A stretch of DNA of 64,000 bases from Gammaproteobacteria bacterium UBA4421 (GCA_002389675.1 DGQF01000010.1:140795-204794), one strand, 5' to 3'. Shown: positions 1 through 9,156, numbered from the stretch's first letter. Notes: a model not told the origin generated them from the sequence alone. Numbers and translations: made by a program.

Positions 1-5
1 TCAGC

Positions 6-584
6 GTGATCGACAACGAATTGCGGGCGCGAGGAGCGTTGGCGGAGCGTGAAGCGTTTTGGCGTCAGATAACCCAGCGGTATACCGCAAGTGATCGTTA
101 TCGTTACCAGTGGTCTGTTAGCCTGGCGGCGCTGCAACAGTGGGATATGGCCCGGCGGGTGCTGATGGAAACGGGCACCAGCGATATTGCTCAGGTAATG
201 TTAGACAATCTGGCAGCGCGGATCGATAACGCTCAATTTGGGTTGCGTTTCACTCGTGATGAAGACCGTTTGCTAGCGATGGCCTCAGCACACAATGGCG
301 CTTCGCTCACGTTGCTTGTTGATACTGGTGCAAATATGACCAGTTTGACAAGGCAAGCACTGCTGGCCGCTGGCGCACAACCGCTGGAGGGAGTGGTGCG
401 CATGCGCACCGCAGGTGGGGTGGTCGAAACGGGGGTGTTTCAAGTTGCGCAATTGAAAATCCAGGGCCAACTGTTTACTGATGTTCGCGTACTGGAGCTG
501 CCGGTGACGCTTCCGGGCCTTGATGGCTTGCTCGGTTTAGACATCATTAATCAACTTTCAGCGAACCCTATGGGCCTGGATTGA
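6..584 (+). CDS. Retropepsin-like aspartic protease, 3' part of gene
   Basis: The reading frame is open to the left edge, so this is probably the C-terminal part of a longer gene; the GTG at 6 is only the first possible start inside the window. About 192 residues are visible. The first 80 are helical and tetratricopeptide-like. The second half carries a pepsin-type active-site motif (LLVDTGAN, near residue 103) followed by hydrophobic-glycine turns and a C-terminal LPGLDGLLGLDII. This is the arrangement of single-domain retroviral-type (clan AA) proteases of bacteria, which act as homodimers. Family membership is seen from the motif; substrate and cellular role are unknown. It ends about 175 bases before the next operon. 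Confidence 0.75.
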   Translation: MIDNELRARGALAEREAFWRQITQRYTASDRYRYQWSVSLAALQQWDMARRVLMETGTSDIAQVMLDNLAARIDNAQFGLRFTRDEDRLLAMASAHNGASLTLLVDTGANMTSLTRQALLAAGAQPLEGVVRMRTAGGVVETGVFQVAQLKIQGQLFTDVRVLELPVTLPGLDGLLGLDIINQLSANPMGLD

Positions 585-759
585 GGGTGTTTTAAGCGCA
601 GATCGCCTACTGCTTTAAAAAAACTGACTTCTCGCACGCTTCTGACCTTGCAGGGGCTAGCCATGGGGTGTGCAACGAGCTAAAGTTTCGCTTTCAATCT
701 AGAGAATCCCAAGTCTCGCGTGCGAATTCATTTTGTTCTCGGCGAGACGTCTTTTTGTT

Positions 760-2544
760 ATGCAACCAACAAAGATTCATGATCCTGATTACTTTCACAA
801 AGTGGTCGACTGTCAATGGGCGTGTCCGGCTCATACGCCCGTCCCCGAATATATACGTCTGATAGCCCAAGAGCGCTATTCAGAAGCCTATATGCTTAAC
901 TGGGATTCCAATGTTTTCCCTGGGGTCCTCGGGCGTACGTGTGATCGTCCCTGTGAGCCGGCCTGCCGGCGGGTAAGAACGGAAGAAAAACCTGTTGCCA
1001 TCTGTCGACTCAAGCGGGTGGCGGCGGACAATAAAGGCGATATTTCTGACTATCTACCGCGCGTGCCCAAAGTTAAAAATGGCAAAAAAATTGCTCTGAT
1101 CGGCGCGGGTCCAGCATCACTTGCTGTGGCCAGAGATCTTCTGCCACTGGGATATGAGGTGCACCTGTTCGAAAAAGACCCGGTCGGTGGCGGCATGATG
1201 CGCAGTCAAATCCCGAGTTTTCGGCTGCCGGAATCGGTGCTCAATGAAGAGGTTGACCAGATTCTGAACATGGGAGTTGAGTGTCACTTCGGACACGAGA
1301 TTTCAAGTATGAAAGCAATGCTTGAACAGAATTTTGATGCCTACTTCATTGGTACAGGCGCGCCCCGCGGCCGTGACCTGGAGTTGCCGGGTCGTGCTGA
1401 GGTTGATGACCAGATACACATCGGTATCGATTGGCTGTCCAGCGTTGCGTTTGGTCATATTGAGCGCATCGAAGGCAAAGTAATTGTGATGGGCGGAGGA
1501 AATACGGCGATGGATTGTTGTCGCACGTCGCTTCGCCTTGGTGCTGACAGCGTTTCAGTGGTCGTGCGTTCTGCGTTTGAGGTAATGAAGGCCTCGGAAT
1601 GGGAGAAAGAAGATGCCATGCGCGAGGGCATCCCCATTATTAATAATCGCCCACCCAAAGAGTATGTGCACGAGAATGGCAAATTAAAAGGCGTTCTCTT
1701 CGAATGCGTGGAGCCTGTCAAAGGTGAAAACGGGCGTTTGACCTACGTGCCCACGGGAGAACCTGACGTTCTTATTGAGGCTGATCACATATTGATGGCC
1801 ATTGGTCAGGACAACCACTGCCCTTGGATTGAGCGTGATCTGGGCTTGGAGTTCGACAAGTGGGACTGTCCGGTGCTGGACGAAGTGACCTTCCAATCAA
1901 CACATCCGAAAGTTTTCTTTGGCGGGGACAGTGCATTTGGTCCTGAAAATATCATTTGGGCATCCGCGCACGCCCATCAGGCGGCCATAAGTATCCATTT
2001 GTTTTGCCAAGGCAAAGATTTGAAGCAAGACCGCCCACCGCGCGGGGTTAATTTGCTGTCGACTAAAATGGGTGTGCATGAGTGGGCCTATGATGCAGAA
2101 CATGATGCGTCCGTGCGTAACTTGGTGCCACTTGTGGAACAGCAAACGGCATTGGCAGACGTTAAAGTTGAAGTAGAACTTGGCTTCGACCCAGCTTTAG
2201 CTGCAGCGGAAGCGCAACGGTGTCTGAATTGTGATGTGCAAACCGTATTCACCGAAAAGTTATGTATCGAGTGTGATGCTTGCGTGGATATCTGTCCGAT
2301 GGACAGTATCTCCTTTGTGAACAACGCCGACGAATCCCAATTGCGGCTCAGGCTGAGTGCCCCGGCACTCAACACCGAGCAAGATCTATATGTGTCCACG
2401 GATCTCCCGACTGGTAGAGTTATGGTGAAAGATGAAGACGTCTGCTTGCATTGCGGATTATGTGCTGAACGCTGTCCGACCAACGCTTGGGATATGCAGC
2501 GCTCTATTGTTCACGTGCCACAACTGGGGTCTTTTGCAGAATGA
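760..2544 (+). CDS. GltD-like FAD/NAD(P) oxidoreductase with ferredoxin domains, partner of KorAB
   Basis: A flavoprotein of about 594 residues. The N-terminal region holds a Cys-rich GltD-type cluster domain (CQWACPAH, then CDRPCEPACRR). An FAD-binding Rossmann motif follows (IALIGAGPASLAVA) and a second dinucleotide fold (VIVMGGGNTAMDC). The C-terminus has two ferredoxin-type 4Fe-4S motifs (CIECDACVDICP and CLHCGLCAERCP). Glutamate-synthase small-subunit relatives pass electrons between NAD(P)H and iron-sulfur clusters. The gene overlaps korA by 4 bases (ATGA), so I infer that it links the 2-oxoacid oxidoreductase to NAD(P)(H). I chose ATG 760 over a TTG at 733 because the conserved N-terminal sequence begins just after it; the ribosome site is weak either way. 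Confidence 0.85.
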   Translation: MQPTKIHDPDYFHKVVDCQWACPAHTPVPEYIRLIAQERYSEAYMLNWDSNVFPGVLGRTCDRPCEPACRRVRTEEKPVAICRLKRVAADNKGDISDYLPRVPKVKNGKKIALIGAGPASLAVARDLLPLGYEVHLFEKDPVGGGMMRSQIPSFRLPESVLNEEVDQILNMGVECHFGHEISSMKAMLEQNFDAYFIGTGAPRGRDLELPGRAEVDDQIHIGIDWLSSVAFGHIERIEGKVIVMGGGNTAMDCCRTSLRLGADSVSVVVRSAFEVMKASEWEKEDAMREGIPIINNRPPKEYVHENGKLKGVLFECVEPVKGENGRLTYVPTGEPDVLIEADHILMAIGQDNHCPWIERDLGLEFDKWDCPVLDEVTFQSTHPKVFFGGDSAFGPENIIWASAHAHQAAISIHLFCQGKDLKQDRPPRGVNLLSTKMGVHEWAYDAEHDASVRNLVPLVEQQTALADVKVEVELGFDPALAAAEAQRCLNCDVQTVFTEKLCIECDACVDICPMDSISFVNNADESQLRLRLSAPALNTEQDLYVSTDLPTGRVMVKDEDVCLHCGLCAERCPTNAWDMQRSIVHVPQLGSFAE

Positions 2545-4367
2545 GTGTGAGCTATAACGATTTTGTAATTCGCTTTGCGAATGTCAACGGTTCGGGTTCC
2601 GCAAGCGCAAACGGCATGTTTGCCAAAGCGTTGTTTAGAATGGGGATCCCGGTTGCGACGCGCAATATATTTCCTTCTAACATTCAAGGCTTACCCACTT
2701 GGTTTGAGGTCCGCGTCAGTGAAAAAGGGTATCTGGGGCGCCGCGAAGGCGTAGACATCATGGTCGCAATGAATGCAGAAACCTTCGTTGAAGATGTCGC
2801 GTCCGTCAGCCCCGGTGGTTATTTGGTTTACGACAGCTCCAAGCCTCTGGCCAAGCATTTACAGCGCGATGACGTCATCGAGATTGGCATCCCTATCGCG
2901 ACCATGCTCTTACCAGAGTACAGCGATCCCAAGCAGCGCAGCTTGTTTAAAAACATCACCTATCTAGGCGCGCTTGCTGGCTTGTTGAATATCGATTTTG
3001 ATGTGATTACAGGCATGGTAGCTACGCAGTACAAAGGCAAAGATCAGTTGATTGCGCCGAACATTCGCGCTTTAGAGTTGGGGCGCCAGTTCGCTTTTGA
3101 CTATTTACAAGCGCCTTTGCCTTTGCAAGTTCGCGCCTCAGACCAAGTCGGCGATCGCATCATGGTAGATGGCAATATGGCAGCAGGCCTTGGGTCGATA
3201 TATGGGGGGGCTTCAGTATGCGCGTGGTATCCGATAACACCCTCCACTTCGGTGGCGGAGGCGTTCGAAACCCACGCTAATCGTTTGCGTATTGATCCGG
3301 AAACGGGACAAAAGAATTTTGCCATTATACAAGCTGAAGACGAATTGGCTGCAATCGGCATTGTTATTGGGGCGGCCTGGAACGGTGCGCGTTCCTTCAC
3401 TGCAACTAGCGGCCCAGGGATCTCGTTGATGTCCGAGTTTCTGGGATTGGCCTACTTTGCAGAAATTCCTGCCGTATTATGGGATATTCAAAGGGCAGGG
3501 CCATCAACGGGTATGCCGACCCGTACTCAGCAAAGCGACATCGTGGCGTCTGCGTTTGCTTCCCATGGCGACTCAAAGCATGTGCTTCTGTTTCCTTCAA
3601 CACCGAAGGAGTGTTTCGACTTTGCAGCTCAGGCGTTGGACTTGGCTGACCGTTTGCAAACACCCATTATTGTCTTGAGCGATTTGGAACTGGGCATGAA
3701 CGATAATCTCAGTGAGCCCTTTGAATGGGACGACAGCCGCCGCTACGATCGGGGTAAAGTGCTCAACGCACAAGAATTAGACGAAGTTGAAGTGTTTGGA
3801 CGATATTTAGACGTTGATGGTGACGGTATCGGTTATCGAACTTATCCGGGCACCCACCCTGAGAAAGGTGCGTTTTTCACCCGAGGTACCTCTCGAGATG
3901 AGTTCGCTGCCTATACCGAATCGCCTGAAGTGTACGAGAAAAATATGATCAGGTTGCTGAAGAAATGGCATACCGCAGCAGAACTGGTACCCGCCGCGGA
4001 AATAGCGACGTCAGCGCAACGTGTGGGTGTGATTTACTTCGGCACGACCGCATTGCCAATGCCTGAAGCGATGGATCAGCTACGCGATGAAGGTATCGAG
4101 CTTGATGCTTGTCGTATTCGGGCATTTCCATTCGGTGCGGAAGTGGCAGAGTTTATTGAAAACCATGAAATTGTGTTTGTTGTGGAGCAAAACCGGGACG
4201 CGCAAATGCGCATGTTGTTAATCAACGAGTTGGAGTGTAATCCAAAACAGATGATTGCTATAAACTATTATGCGGGCTTGTCGATTTCGGCAAATTTCAT
4301 TGTGAGTAGCATCACTGACTACTATCAAGCCAACAAACTGGCACGCCTGACGGAGGTTCAGTCATGA
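2541..4367 (+). CDS. korA: 2-oxoacid:acceptor oxidoreductase, fused gamma/alpha subunit (KorA type)
   Basis: A protein of about 608 residues with the gamma domain (about 1-190, starting NDFVIRFANVNGSGSAS) fused to the pyrimidine-binding alpha domain. The alpha domain shows typical KorA signatures: WYPITPSTSVAEA, ATSGPGISLMSEF and RAGPSTGMPTRTQQSD. Such subunits, with KorB, convert a 2-oxoacid plus CoA to acyl-CoA, CO2 and reduced ferredoxin. Similarity in layout to 2-oxoglutarate enzymes suggests that substrate, but pyruvate or branched-chain 2-oxoacids cannot be excluded from sequence alone. The start ATG overlaps the upstream stop as ATGA, and the gene overlaps korB in the same way, so the three genes are translationally coupled. 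Confidence 0.88.
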   Translation: MSVSYNDFVIRFANVNGSGSASANGMFAKALFRMGIPVATRNIFPSNIQGLPTWFEVRVSEKGYLGRREGVDIMVAMNAETFVEDVASVSPGGYLVYDSSKPLAKHLQRDDVIEIGIPIATMLLPEYSDPKQRSLFKNITYLGALAGLLNIDFDVITGMVATQYKGKDQLIAPNIRALELGRQFAFDYLQAPLPLQVRASDQVGDRIMVDGNMAAGLGSIYGGASVCAWYPITPSTSVAEAFETHANRLRIDPETGQKNFAIIQAEDELAAIGIVIGAAWNGARSFTATSGPGISLMSEFLGLAYFAEIPAVLWDIQRAGPSTGMPTRTQQSDIVASAFASHGDSKHVLLFPSTPKECFDFAAQALDLADRLQTPIIVLSDLELGMNDNLSEPFEWDDSRRYDRGKVLNAQELDEVEVFGRYLDVDGDGIGYRTYPGTHPEKGAFFTRGTSRDEFAAYTESPEVYEKNMIRLLKKWHTAAELVPAAEIATSAQRVGVIYFGTTALPMPEAMDQLRDEGIELDACRIRAFPFGAEVAEFIENHEIVFVVEQNRDAQMRMLLINELECNPKQMIAINYYAGLSISANFIVSSITDYYQANKLARLTEVQS

Positions 4368-5419
4368 CATTTGTGGTCAAACCACGCACGCATCATCCTA
4401 GACTGCCGCTTAATGATCTAGGTCTGACCCGGCGCGACTATGAAGGCTCGGTGTCTACTTTATGCGCCGGATGTGGGCACGATTCCGTCAGCGCGGCCAT
4501 CGTCCAGGCCTGCGCGGAATTGTCGTTGCCGCCGCACCGTTTTGCGAAAGTATCCGGGATCGGTTGTTCTTCAAAAACGCCGAGCTATTTCCTGAATAAG
4601 TCACATGGCTTTAATTCGGTTCATGGACGCATGCCGTCAGTGATGACCGGTGCGAATCTGGCTAACCGCGACCTTCATTTCATAGGTGTCTCTGGTGATG
4701 GCGATAGTGCGTCAATTGGAATGGGGCAGTTCGCTCATATCATGCGCCGCCGTATAAATATGCTCTATATTGTTGATAATAATGGAACTTATGGTCTAAC
4801 AAAGGGCCAGTTTTCAGCGACGAACGATAAAGGTTCAACGTCGAAGAAGGGTGCTCCAAATCTTTATGAACCAATTGATTTAGTCACGATGGCGATGCAG
4901 ATAGGCGCCAGTTTTGTCGCGCGCAGTTTCTCTGGTGACAAGCAGCAATTGGTACCGCTGATTAAAGCGGGCTTAAAACACAAAGGCATGGCGTTTATCG
5001 ATGTGGTTTCTCCCTGTGTTGCGTTTAATAACCATCAGGGGTCGACAAAAAGCTATGAGCATATCCGGCAGCACACAAAAAACGTGGTCGACGCTGATTA
5101 CATACCGGTTCATCAGGAAATTACTGCTGATTACCGGCCCGGTACGCGCGAAGACGTGAATATGCCCGACGGCACAACCCTGAAGCTTTACAAGCTCGAT
5201 GAAAACTACGACGTCCATGATCGAGTGGGAGCGTTAAATTATATTCAGCGCCGCCAGGAGAGCGGGGAAGTGGTTACGGGACTGCTCTACGTTGATCCAG
5301 AAGCAGCCGATTGCCATGAAATCATGGATACCGTTCAAAGGCCGCTTAACGAATTGAATGAGCCGGAATTATGCCCCGGGCAAGATAAACTCGACCTTAT
5401 TAACGATAGCTTCCGTTAG
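4364..5419 (+). CDS. korB: 2-oxoacid:acceptor oxidoreductase, beta (TPP) subunit (KorB type)
   Basis: A 351-residue thiamine-diphosphate subunit. It begins with CAGCGHDS and the GIGCSSKTP segment that carries conserved Cys residues in KorB/PorB proteins. The TPP motif GDGDSASIG continues to the Asn of IVDNNGTYGLTKGQ. With KorA it forms the catalytic core that decarboxylates a 2-oxoacid. It is the last gene of the operon; a perfect 9-bp stem follows 16 bases after the stop. The genome also encodes the NAD-linked 2-oxoglutarate dehydrogenase (37.4-43.0 kb), so this enzyme would be a second, ferredoxin-linked route if its substrate is 2-oxoglutarate. Confidence 0.88.
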   Translation: MTFVVKPRTHHPRLPLNDLGLTRRDYEGSVSTLCAGCGHDSVSAAIVQACAELSLPPHRFAKVSGIGCSSKTPSYFLNKSHGFNSVHGRMPSVMTGANLANRDLHFIGVSGDGDSASIGMGQFAHIMRRRINMLYIVDNNGTYGLTKGQFSATNDKGSTSKKGAPNLYEPIDLVTMAMQIGASFVARSFSGDKQQLVPLIKAGLKHKGMAFIDVVSPCVAFNNHQGSTKSYEHIRQHTKNVVDADYIPVHQEITADYRPGTREDVNMPDGTTLKLYKLDENYDVHDRVGALNYIQRRQESGEVVTGLLYVDPEAADCHEIMDTVQRPLNELNEPELCPGQDKLDLINDSFR

Positions 5420-5434
5420 TCGCCTTTGGCAACA

Positions 5435-5456
5435 TTGGCAGCAGGACTGCTGCCAA
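5435..5456. terminator. Perfect hairpin after korB
   Basis: TTGGCAGCA and TGCTGCCAA form a perfect 9-bp stem around the loop GGAC, 16 bases past the korB stop. No T-run follows, so it is not a textbook intrinsic terminator. It could be a terminator, an mRNA 3'-end stabiliser or a small palindromic repeat. Confidence 0.5.
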
Positions 5457-5505
5457 CCGCTGCGTAGCGCAGGTGGTTAGGCGTCACAAAATACGATTTG
5501 TTTGA

Positions 5506-5533
5506 TTGCTCGGTGAAAGCCGGCGTCTATAAT
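5506..5533 (+). promoter_or_regulatory. Sigma-70-type promoter for the GAPDH gene
   Basis: TTGCTC at 5506-5511 and a consensus TATAAT at 5528-5533 are separated by 16 bases. The predicted transcript starts near 5540, downstream of a GTG at 5536, which supports the later GTG at 5584 as the real start codon. Confidence 0.7.
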
Positions 5534-5583
5534 GCGTGTTCGCGGGTTCGGCCCGTCTAATGCAACAATTAAAAGGATGTAAT

Positions 5584-7053
5584 GTGGCACTACCGACCTT
5601 AGATGATTATTTTCCTGATTGGAAAGAGCGCGAAGCTTTGGCTGAGGCGATGATTCCGATGATCGGTCGGCTGTACCGCAATAACGTTGTGGTCTATTGC
5701 TATGGGCGAGCCCTGTATAATCAGAACGTCACACAGTTGATGAAAACACATCGCTACGTGCGTCAGATTGCTAAGAATGAACTTTCAGAGTTTGAAAGTT
5801 ATCCGATTTTGGAGGCGATGGTGGCGCTGGAGCTTGGTCCGAGTCATATCGATGTCGGGCGTCTTGCCAGTAAATTTATGGAGGAATCAGCGGATTCTGA
5901 AATCAGCGCGGAGGCCTTTGTCCAGCGGGAGTGTGCTCAAGTCATCGGTCGACATGTGCCGCCACTACCTGAACCGCAAGATGTTGTATTGTACGGATTT
6001 GGCCGCATTGGTCGTTTACTGGCCCGTTTGCTCATCGAAAAGACCGGCAGCGGTGCGCAGTTGCGGCTGCGTGGCATTGTTGTGCGCAAGGGCAGTGACG
6101 ACGACTTAATCAAGCGCGCCAGTCTGCTGCGTCGAGATTCTGTGCATGGCGGGTTTCAAGGCACGCTGCGAGTTGATGAAGAAAACAGCTGTATCATCGC
6201 CAATGGCAACGTCATTCGCGTGATATACGCGAACAAACCTGCAGAAGTGGATTACACCGCTTATGGTATCCACAATGCCATCATTATAGACAACACGGGT
6301 GCTTGGCGTGATGAAGCGGGGCTGGGTGAACACCTTAAAGCGAAAGGTGCAGCAAGGGTCATTGTAACCGCGCCAGGCAAGGGTGAGATCAAAAATATTG
6401 TCGCGGGAATTAACAGCCATGATGTTACGCCGCAGGATACGATCTTGGCTGCAGCCAGTTGCACGACAAATGCCATAGTGCCCGTGATGAAAGCAATGAA
6501 CGATGAGTACGGAATCGTTTCCGGCCACATGGAAACGGTTCACGCGTATACCAATGATCAAAACCTAATCGATAATTATCATTCGAAAAACCGACGCGGG
6601 CGGGGTGCGCCGTTAAATATGGTCATTACGGAAACGGGAGCCTCCTCTGCCGTGGTGCGTTTGTTGCCCGAGCTGGATGGCAAGCTCACTGGAAATGCAA
6701 TACGCGTGCCTACGCCCAACGTTTCGCTGGTTATCCTTAATCTTGCGCTCGAACGTGACATTGAGCCTGCCGAGGTGAGTGAATTTCTGCGAAACGTCAG
6801 CTTGAACAGCGATTTGCAGCGCCAAATTGACTTTACAACCTCCCCGGATGTTGTTTCGTCAGACTTGGTTGGCAACCGTCACGCCTGTATTGTTGATGGT
6901 GAAGCAACGATAGTAAAAGGTAACAATGCGGTGCTTTACGTCTGGTATGACAATGAGTTTGGATATGCATGCCAGGTTGTTCGGGTGGTACAAAAATGGG
7001 CAGGCATCTCCTATCCAGTCATTCCCAATGTCGCTGATATGCTCGGGTTTTAG
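5584..7053 (+). CDS. gap: Glyceraldehyde-3-phosphate dehydrogenase, long form with N-terminal extension
   Basis: The enzyme oxidises glyceraldehyde-3-phosphate to 1,3-bisphosphoglycerate with NAD(P). The C-terminal 350 or so residues are a normal GAPDH: nucleotide-binding YGFGRIGRLLAR, the catalytic Cys in AASCTTNA (about residue 293) and the C-terminal WYDNEFGYACQVV. About 135 extra residues precede this (DWKEREALAEAMIPMIGRLYR), as in the long GAPDH of pseudomonads. I chose GTG 5584 because AAAAGGA (5571-5577) lies 6 bases upstream; this gives about 489 residues. A GTG at 5536 in the same frame would add 16 residues but lies upstream of the predicted transcription start. Physiological direction (glycolysis or gluconeogenesis) cannot be decided here. 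Confidence 0.88.
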   Translation: MALPTLDDYFPDWKEREALAEAMIPMIGRLYRNNVVVYCYGRALYNQNVTQLMKTHRYVRQIAKNELSEFESYPILEAMVALELGPSHIDVGRLASKFMEESADSEISAEAFVQRECAQVIGRHVPPLPEPQDVVLYGFGRIGRLLARLLIEKTGSGAQLRLRGIVVRKGSDDDLIKRASLLRRDSVHGGFQGTLRVDEENSCIIANGNVIRVIYANKPAEVDYTAYGIHNAIIIDNTGAWRDEAGLGEHLKAKGAARVIVTAPGKGEIKNIVAGINSHDVTPQDTILAAASCTTNAIVPVMKAMNDEYGIVSGHMETVHAYTNDQNLIDNYHSKNRRGRGAPLNMVITETGASSAVVRLLPELDGKLTGNAIRVPTPNVSLVILNLALERDIEPAEVSEFLRNVSLNSDLQRQIDFTTSPDVVSSDLVGNRHACIVDGEATIVKGNNAVLYVWYDNEFGYACQVVRVVQKWAGISYPVIPNVADMLGF

Positions 7054-7092
7054 ACTGCCTGTGCCGCTCAGCCCTTCCGCCAAGGGTATAAA

Positions 7093-8589
7093 ATGAACGT
7101 TAGAACGCGTATTGCGCCGTCGCCGACGGGCGACCCTCATGTCGGCACCGCCTATATGGCGCTGTTTAACTGGGCGTTTGCCAGACACTACGGTGGTCAA
7201 TTCCTACTTCGTATCGAAGACACAGATACCGCGCGTAGTACACCAGAGTCTGAAGCATCTATTTTTGCAGCATTGCAGTGGCTCGGGCTCGATTGGGATG
7301 AAGGTCCCGATGTGGGCGGGGCGGCAGGCCCGTATCGTCAGAGCGAACGCAGAGAGATTTATGCGCAGTACGCCCAACAACTGGTTGACCGCGAACAGGC
7401 GTTTTATTGTTTTTGTACCAAAGAGCGCTTAGATCGAGTCCGCAGCGAGCAACAAGCCGCGAAACAAACAACCCGCTACGATGGCTGCTGCCTTGGCCTG
7501 ACAGCTGATGCGGTTGCGCAGCGTGTCGCAGCAGGAGAAGAGCATGTCATCCGCATGTGTGTTCCTGATGTGGGTGAGTGTACTTTTGAGGATGAGTTGC
7601 GTGGTCCAGTGACAATACCGTTTAGTCAAATCGACATGCAGGTGCTGGTGAAAAGCGATGGTATGCCCACTTACCACCTGGCAGTTGTTGTCGACGATCA
7701 TTTAATGGGGATTACGCACATTTTGCGTGGTGAAGAGTGGCTTAACTCCGTGCCGAAGCATGTGTTGCTTTATCAGTATCTGGATTGGCCGATGCCTAAG
7801 CTGTTGCATTTACCGCTGCTGAGAAATCCTGATTCAAGCAAGCTGTCCAAGCGCAAAAATCCAACGAGCATTCTGTATTATCGCGACGAAGGGTTTCTGC
7901 CAGAAGCGTTGCTGAACTATCTGGGCATGATGGGATGGTCTATGCCTGATGAAAGCGAGATATTTACGAAAGCACAGATGGTCAAGGCTTTTGATGAAAA
8001 ACGCATTTCCGTGGGGGGACCAATTTTTGATCAAGCTAAGCTGGCTTGGTTGAACGGGCAGTACTTACGTCAATTGTCTGCATCAGAATTTATTGCTCAG
8101 ACCCAGTCATGGATGTTCAATCAGGACCGGTTAAGTCAGTTGATTCCGCTGGTGCAGGAGCGGGTGGAAAAATTTTCCGATCTTGCACCACTGGTTGATT
8201 ATCTGGTTGGCGCGCGTAAAACGTTGACGCCGGATAACTTTTTGCACAAGACGTTAGATCGCGATGCTAATGTAAAAATCTTGCATCATACTTCTGCCTT
8301 ACTGGATGATTTGCGGCATTGGGAGCGCGAGGCGATCTTTGAGTTGTGCCAAGATCTTGCGCAGGCGCTGGATCTCAAATTCCGAGATTACCTATTTCCT
8401 CTTTTTGTAGCAATTAGTGGTCGTGGTGTTTCGTTGCCCTTATTCGATTCTCTGATTTTCCTTGGGCCCGACTTGAGCCGTGCGCGGATCAGGGGGGCTT
8501 TGGATGCGTTTTCCGTTTCTGGCAAGGAGCGTAAACGCTTGGATAAATCGCTCGTAAAAGTGACGGCACTTTTGAGTTCAGGGCAGTGA
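7093..8589 (+). CDS. gltX: Glutamate--tRNA ligase
   Basis: Charges tRNA-Glu with glutamate in the cytoplasm. The 498-residue protein is a class I synthetase: the HIGH-type motif appears as PSPTGDPHVGTAY near the N-terminus and the KMSKS-type motif as KLSKRKNP. Length and layout match the bacterial GluRS family, including the C-terminal anticodon-binding helices. A tRNA-Ala gene with its own promoter starts about 70 bases downstream. Enterobacteria also keep tRNA-Ala genes close to gltX. Confidence 0.96.
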   Translation: MNVRTRIAPSPTGDPHVGTAYMALFNWAFARHYGGQFLLRIEDTDTARSTPESEASIFAALQWLGLDWDEGPDVGGAAGPYRQSERREIYAQYAQQLVDREQAFYCFCTKERLDRVRSEQQAAKQTTRYDGCCLGLTADAVAQRVAAGEEHVIRMCVPDVGECTFEDELRGPVTIPFSQIDMQVLVKSDGMPTYHLAVVVDDHLMGITHILRGEEWLNSVPKHVLLYQYLDWPMPKLLHLPLLRNPDSSKLSKRKNPTSILYYRDEGFLPEALLNYLGMMGWSMPDESEIFTKAQMVKAFDEKRISVGGPIFDQAKLAWLNGQYLRQLSASEFIAQTQSWMFNQDRLSQLIPLVQERVEKFSDLAPLVDYLVGARKTLTPDNFLHKTLDRDANVKILHHTSALLDDLRHWEREAIFELCQDLAQALDLKFRDYLFPLFVAISGRGVSLPLFDSLIFLGPDLSRARIRGALDAFSVSGKERKRLDKSLVKVTALLSSGQ

Positions 8590-8613
8590 TCGGTGATCGG
8601 CCTAATGTCTGTA

Positions 8614-8642
8614 TTGACAGTGCGCGGCTGCCTATCTAAGAT
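8614..8642 (+). promoter_or_regulatory. Strong promoter of the tRNA-Ala gene
   Basis: Consensus TTGACA at 8614-8619, a 17-base spacer and TAAGAT at 8637-8642. The GC-rich stretch CACGCGCC follows (8643-8650), a discriminator of the kind found at stringently controlled stable-RNA promoters. The tRNA begins at 8657, leaving a leader of only a few bases. Confidence 0.85.
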
Positions 8643-8656
8643 CACGCGCCTGCATG

Positions 8657-8732
8657 GGGGCCATAGCTCAGCTGGGAGAGCGCGTGAATGGCATTCACGA
8701 GGTCGGGAGTTCGATCCTCCCTGGCTCCACCA
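8657..8732 (+). tRNA. tRNA-Ala (anticodon GGC)
   Basis: A 76-base cloverleaf with encoded CCA. The 7-bp acceptor pairs GGGGCCA with TGGCTCC (one G-T). The anticodon stem is CGTGA/TCACG around ATGGCAT, giving anticodon GGC, which reads GCC/GCT. The T-loop is TTCGATC. Confidence 0.97.
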
Positions 8733-8803
8733 CTTCTGATCGGTAAATTTATGGTTGGTAACAGCCTAATGATTAGAATTTCAACGGTTTACAGGCAATC
8801 AAA

Positions 8804-9073
8804 ATGGCACAAAACCTGACCAATCCACCGGGATGGGTAGGCGACACAGATGCGCTAAAGAGAGATTTTGTGTTTAAAGATTTTGTTGATGCCTTTGGTT
8901 TCATGGCGCGAGTAGCATTATTAGCCGAAAAAGCAGACCACCATCCGCAATGGCTAAACGTTTATAATAGGGTCAGCATCGTGCTGACGACTCATGATGC
9001 GGGCAACCGCGTGACAGATAGAGATGTTGCGCTGGCCATCGCCATAAATGGGTTAATGGAGCCAGAATTCTGA
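8804..9073 (+). CDS. phhB: 4a-hydroxytetrahydrobiopterin dehydratase (PCD/DCoH family)
   Basis: An 89-residue protein with the PCD signature: [14 protein letters not shown] followed by [18 protein letters not shown]. The His-His pair and the later acidic residues line the pterin site in this family. The enzyme dehydrates 4a-carbinolamine pterin, recycling the cofactor of aromatic amino-acid hydroxylases. No phenylalanine hydroxylase gene is adjacent, so the partner is elsewhere, or the protein acts in molybdopterin metabolism or pterin repair. The family call is secure; the pathway is inferred. Confidence 0.88.
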   Translation: MAQNLTNPPGWVGDTDALKRDFVFKDFVDAFGFMARVALLAEKADHHPQWLNVYNRVSIVLTTHDAGNRVTDRDVALAIAINGLMEPEF

Positions 9074-9156
9074 TAAAGTTAACGCGACTTGGCACGGACA
9101 TGTGTCCGATTACCGTCTCATCGACCTCACTTCAACCCCAACTATAAGGATAAAAA

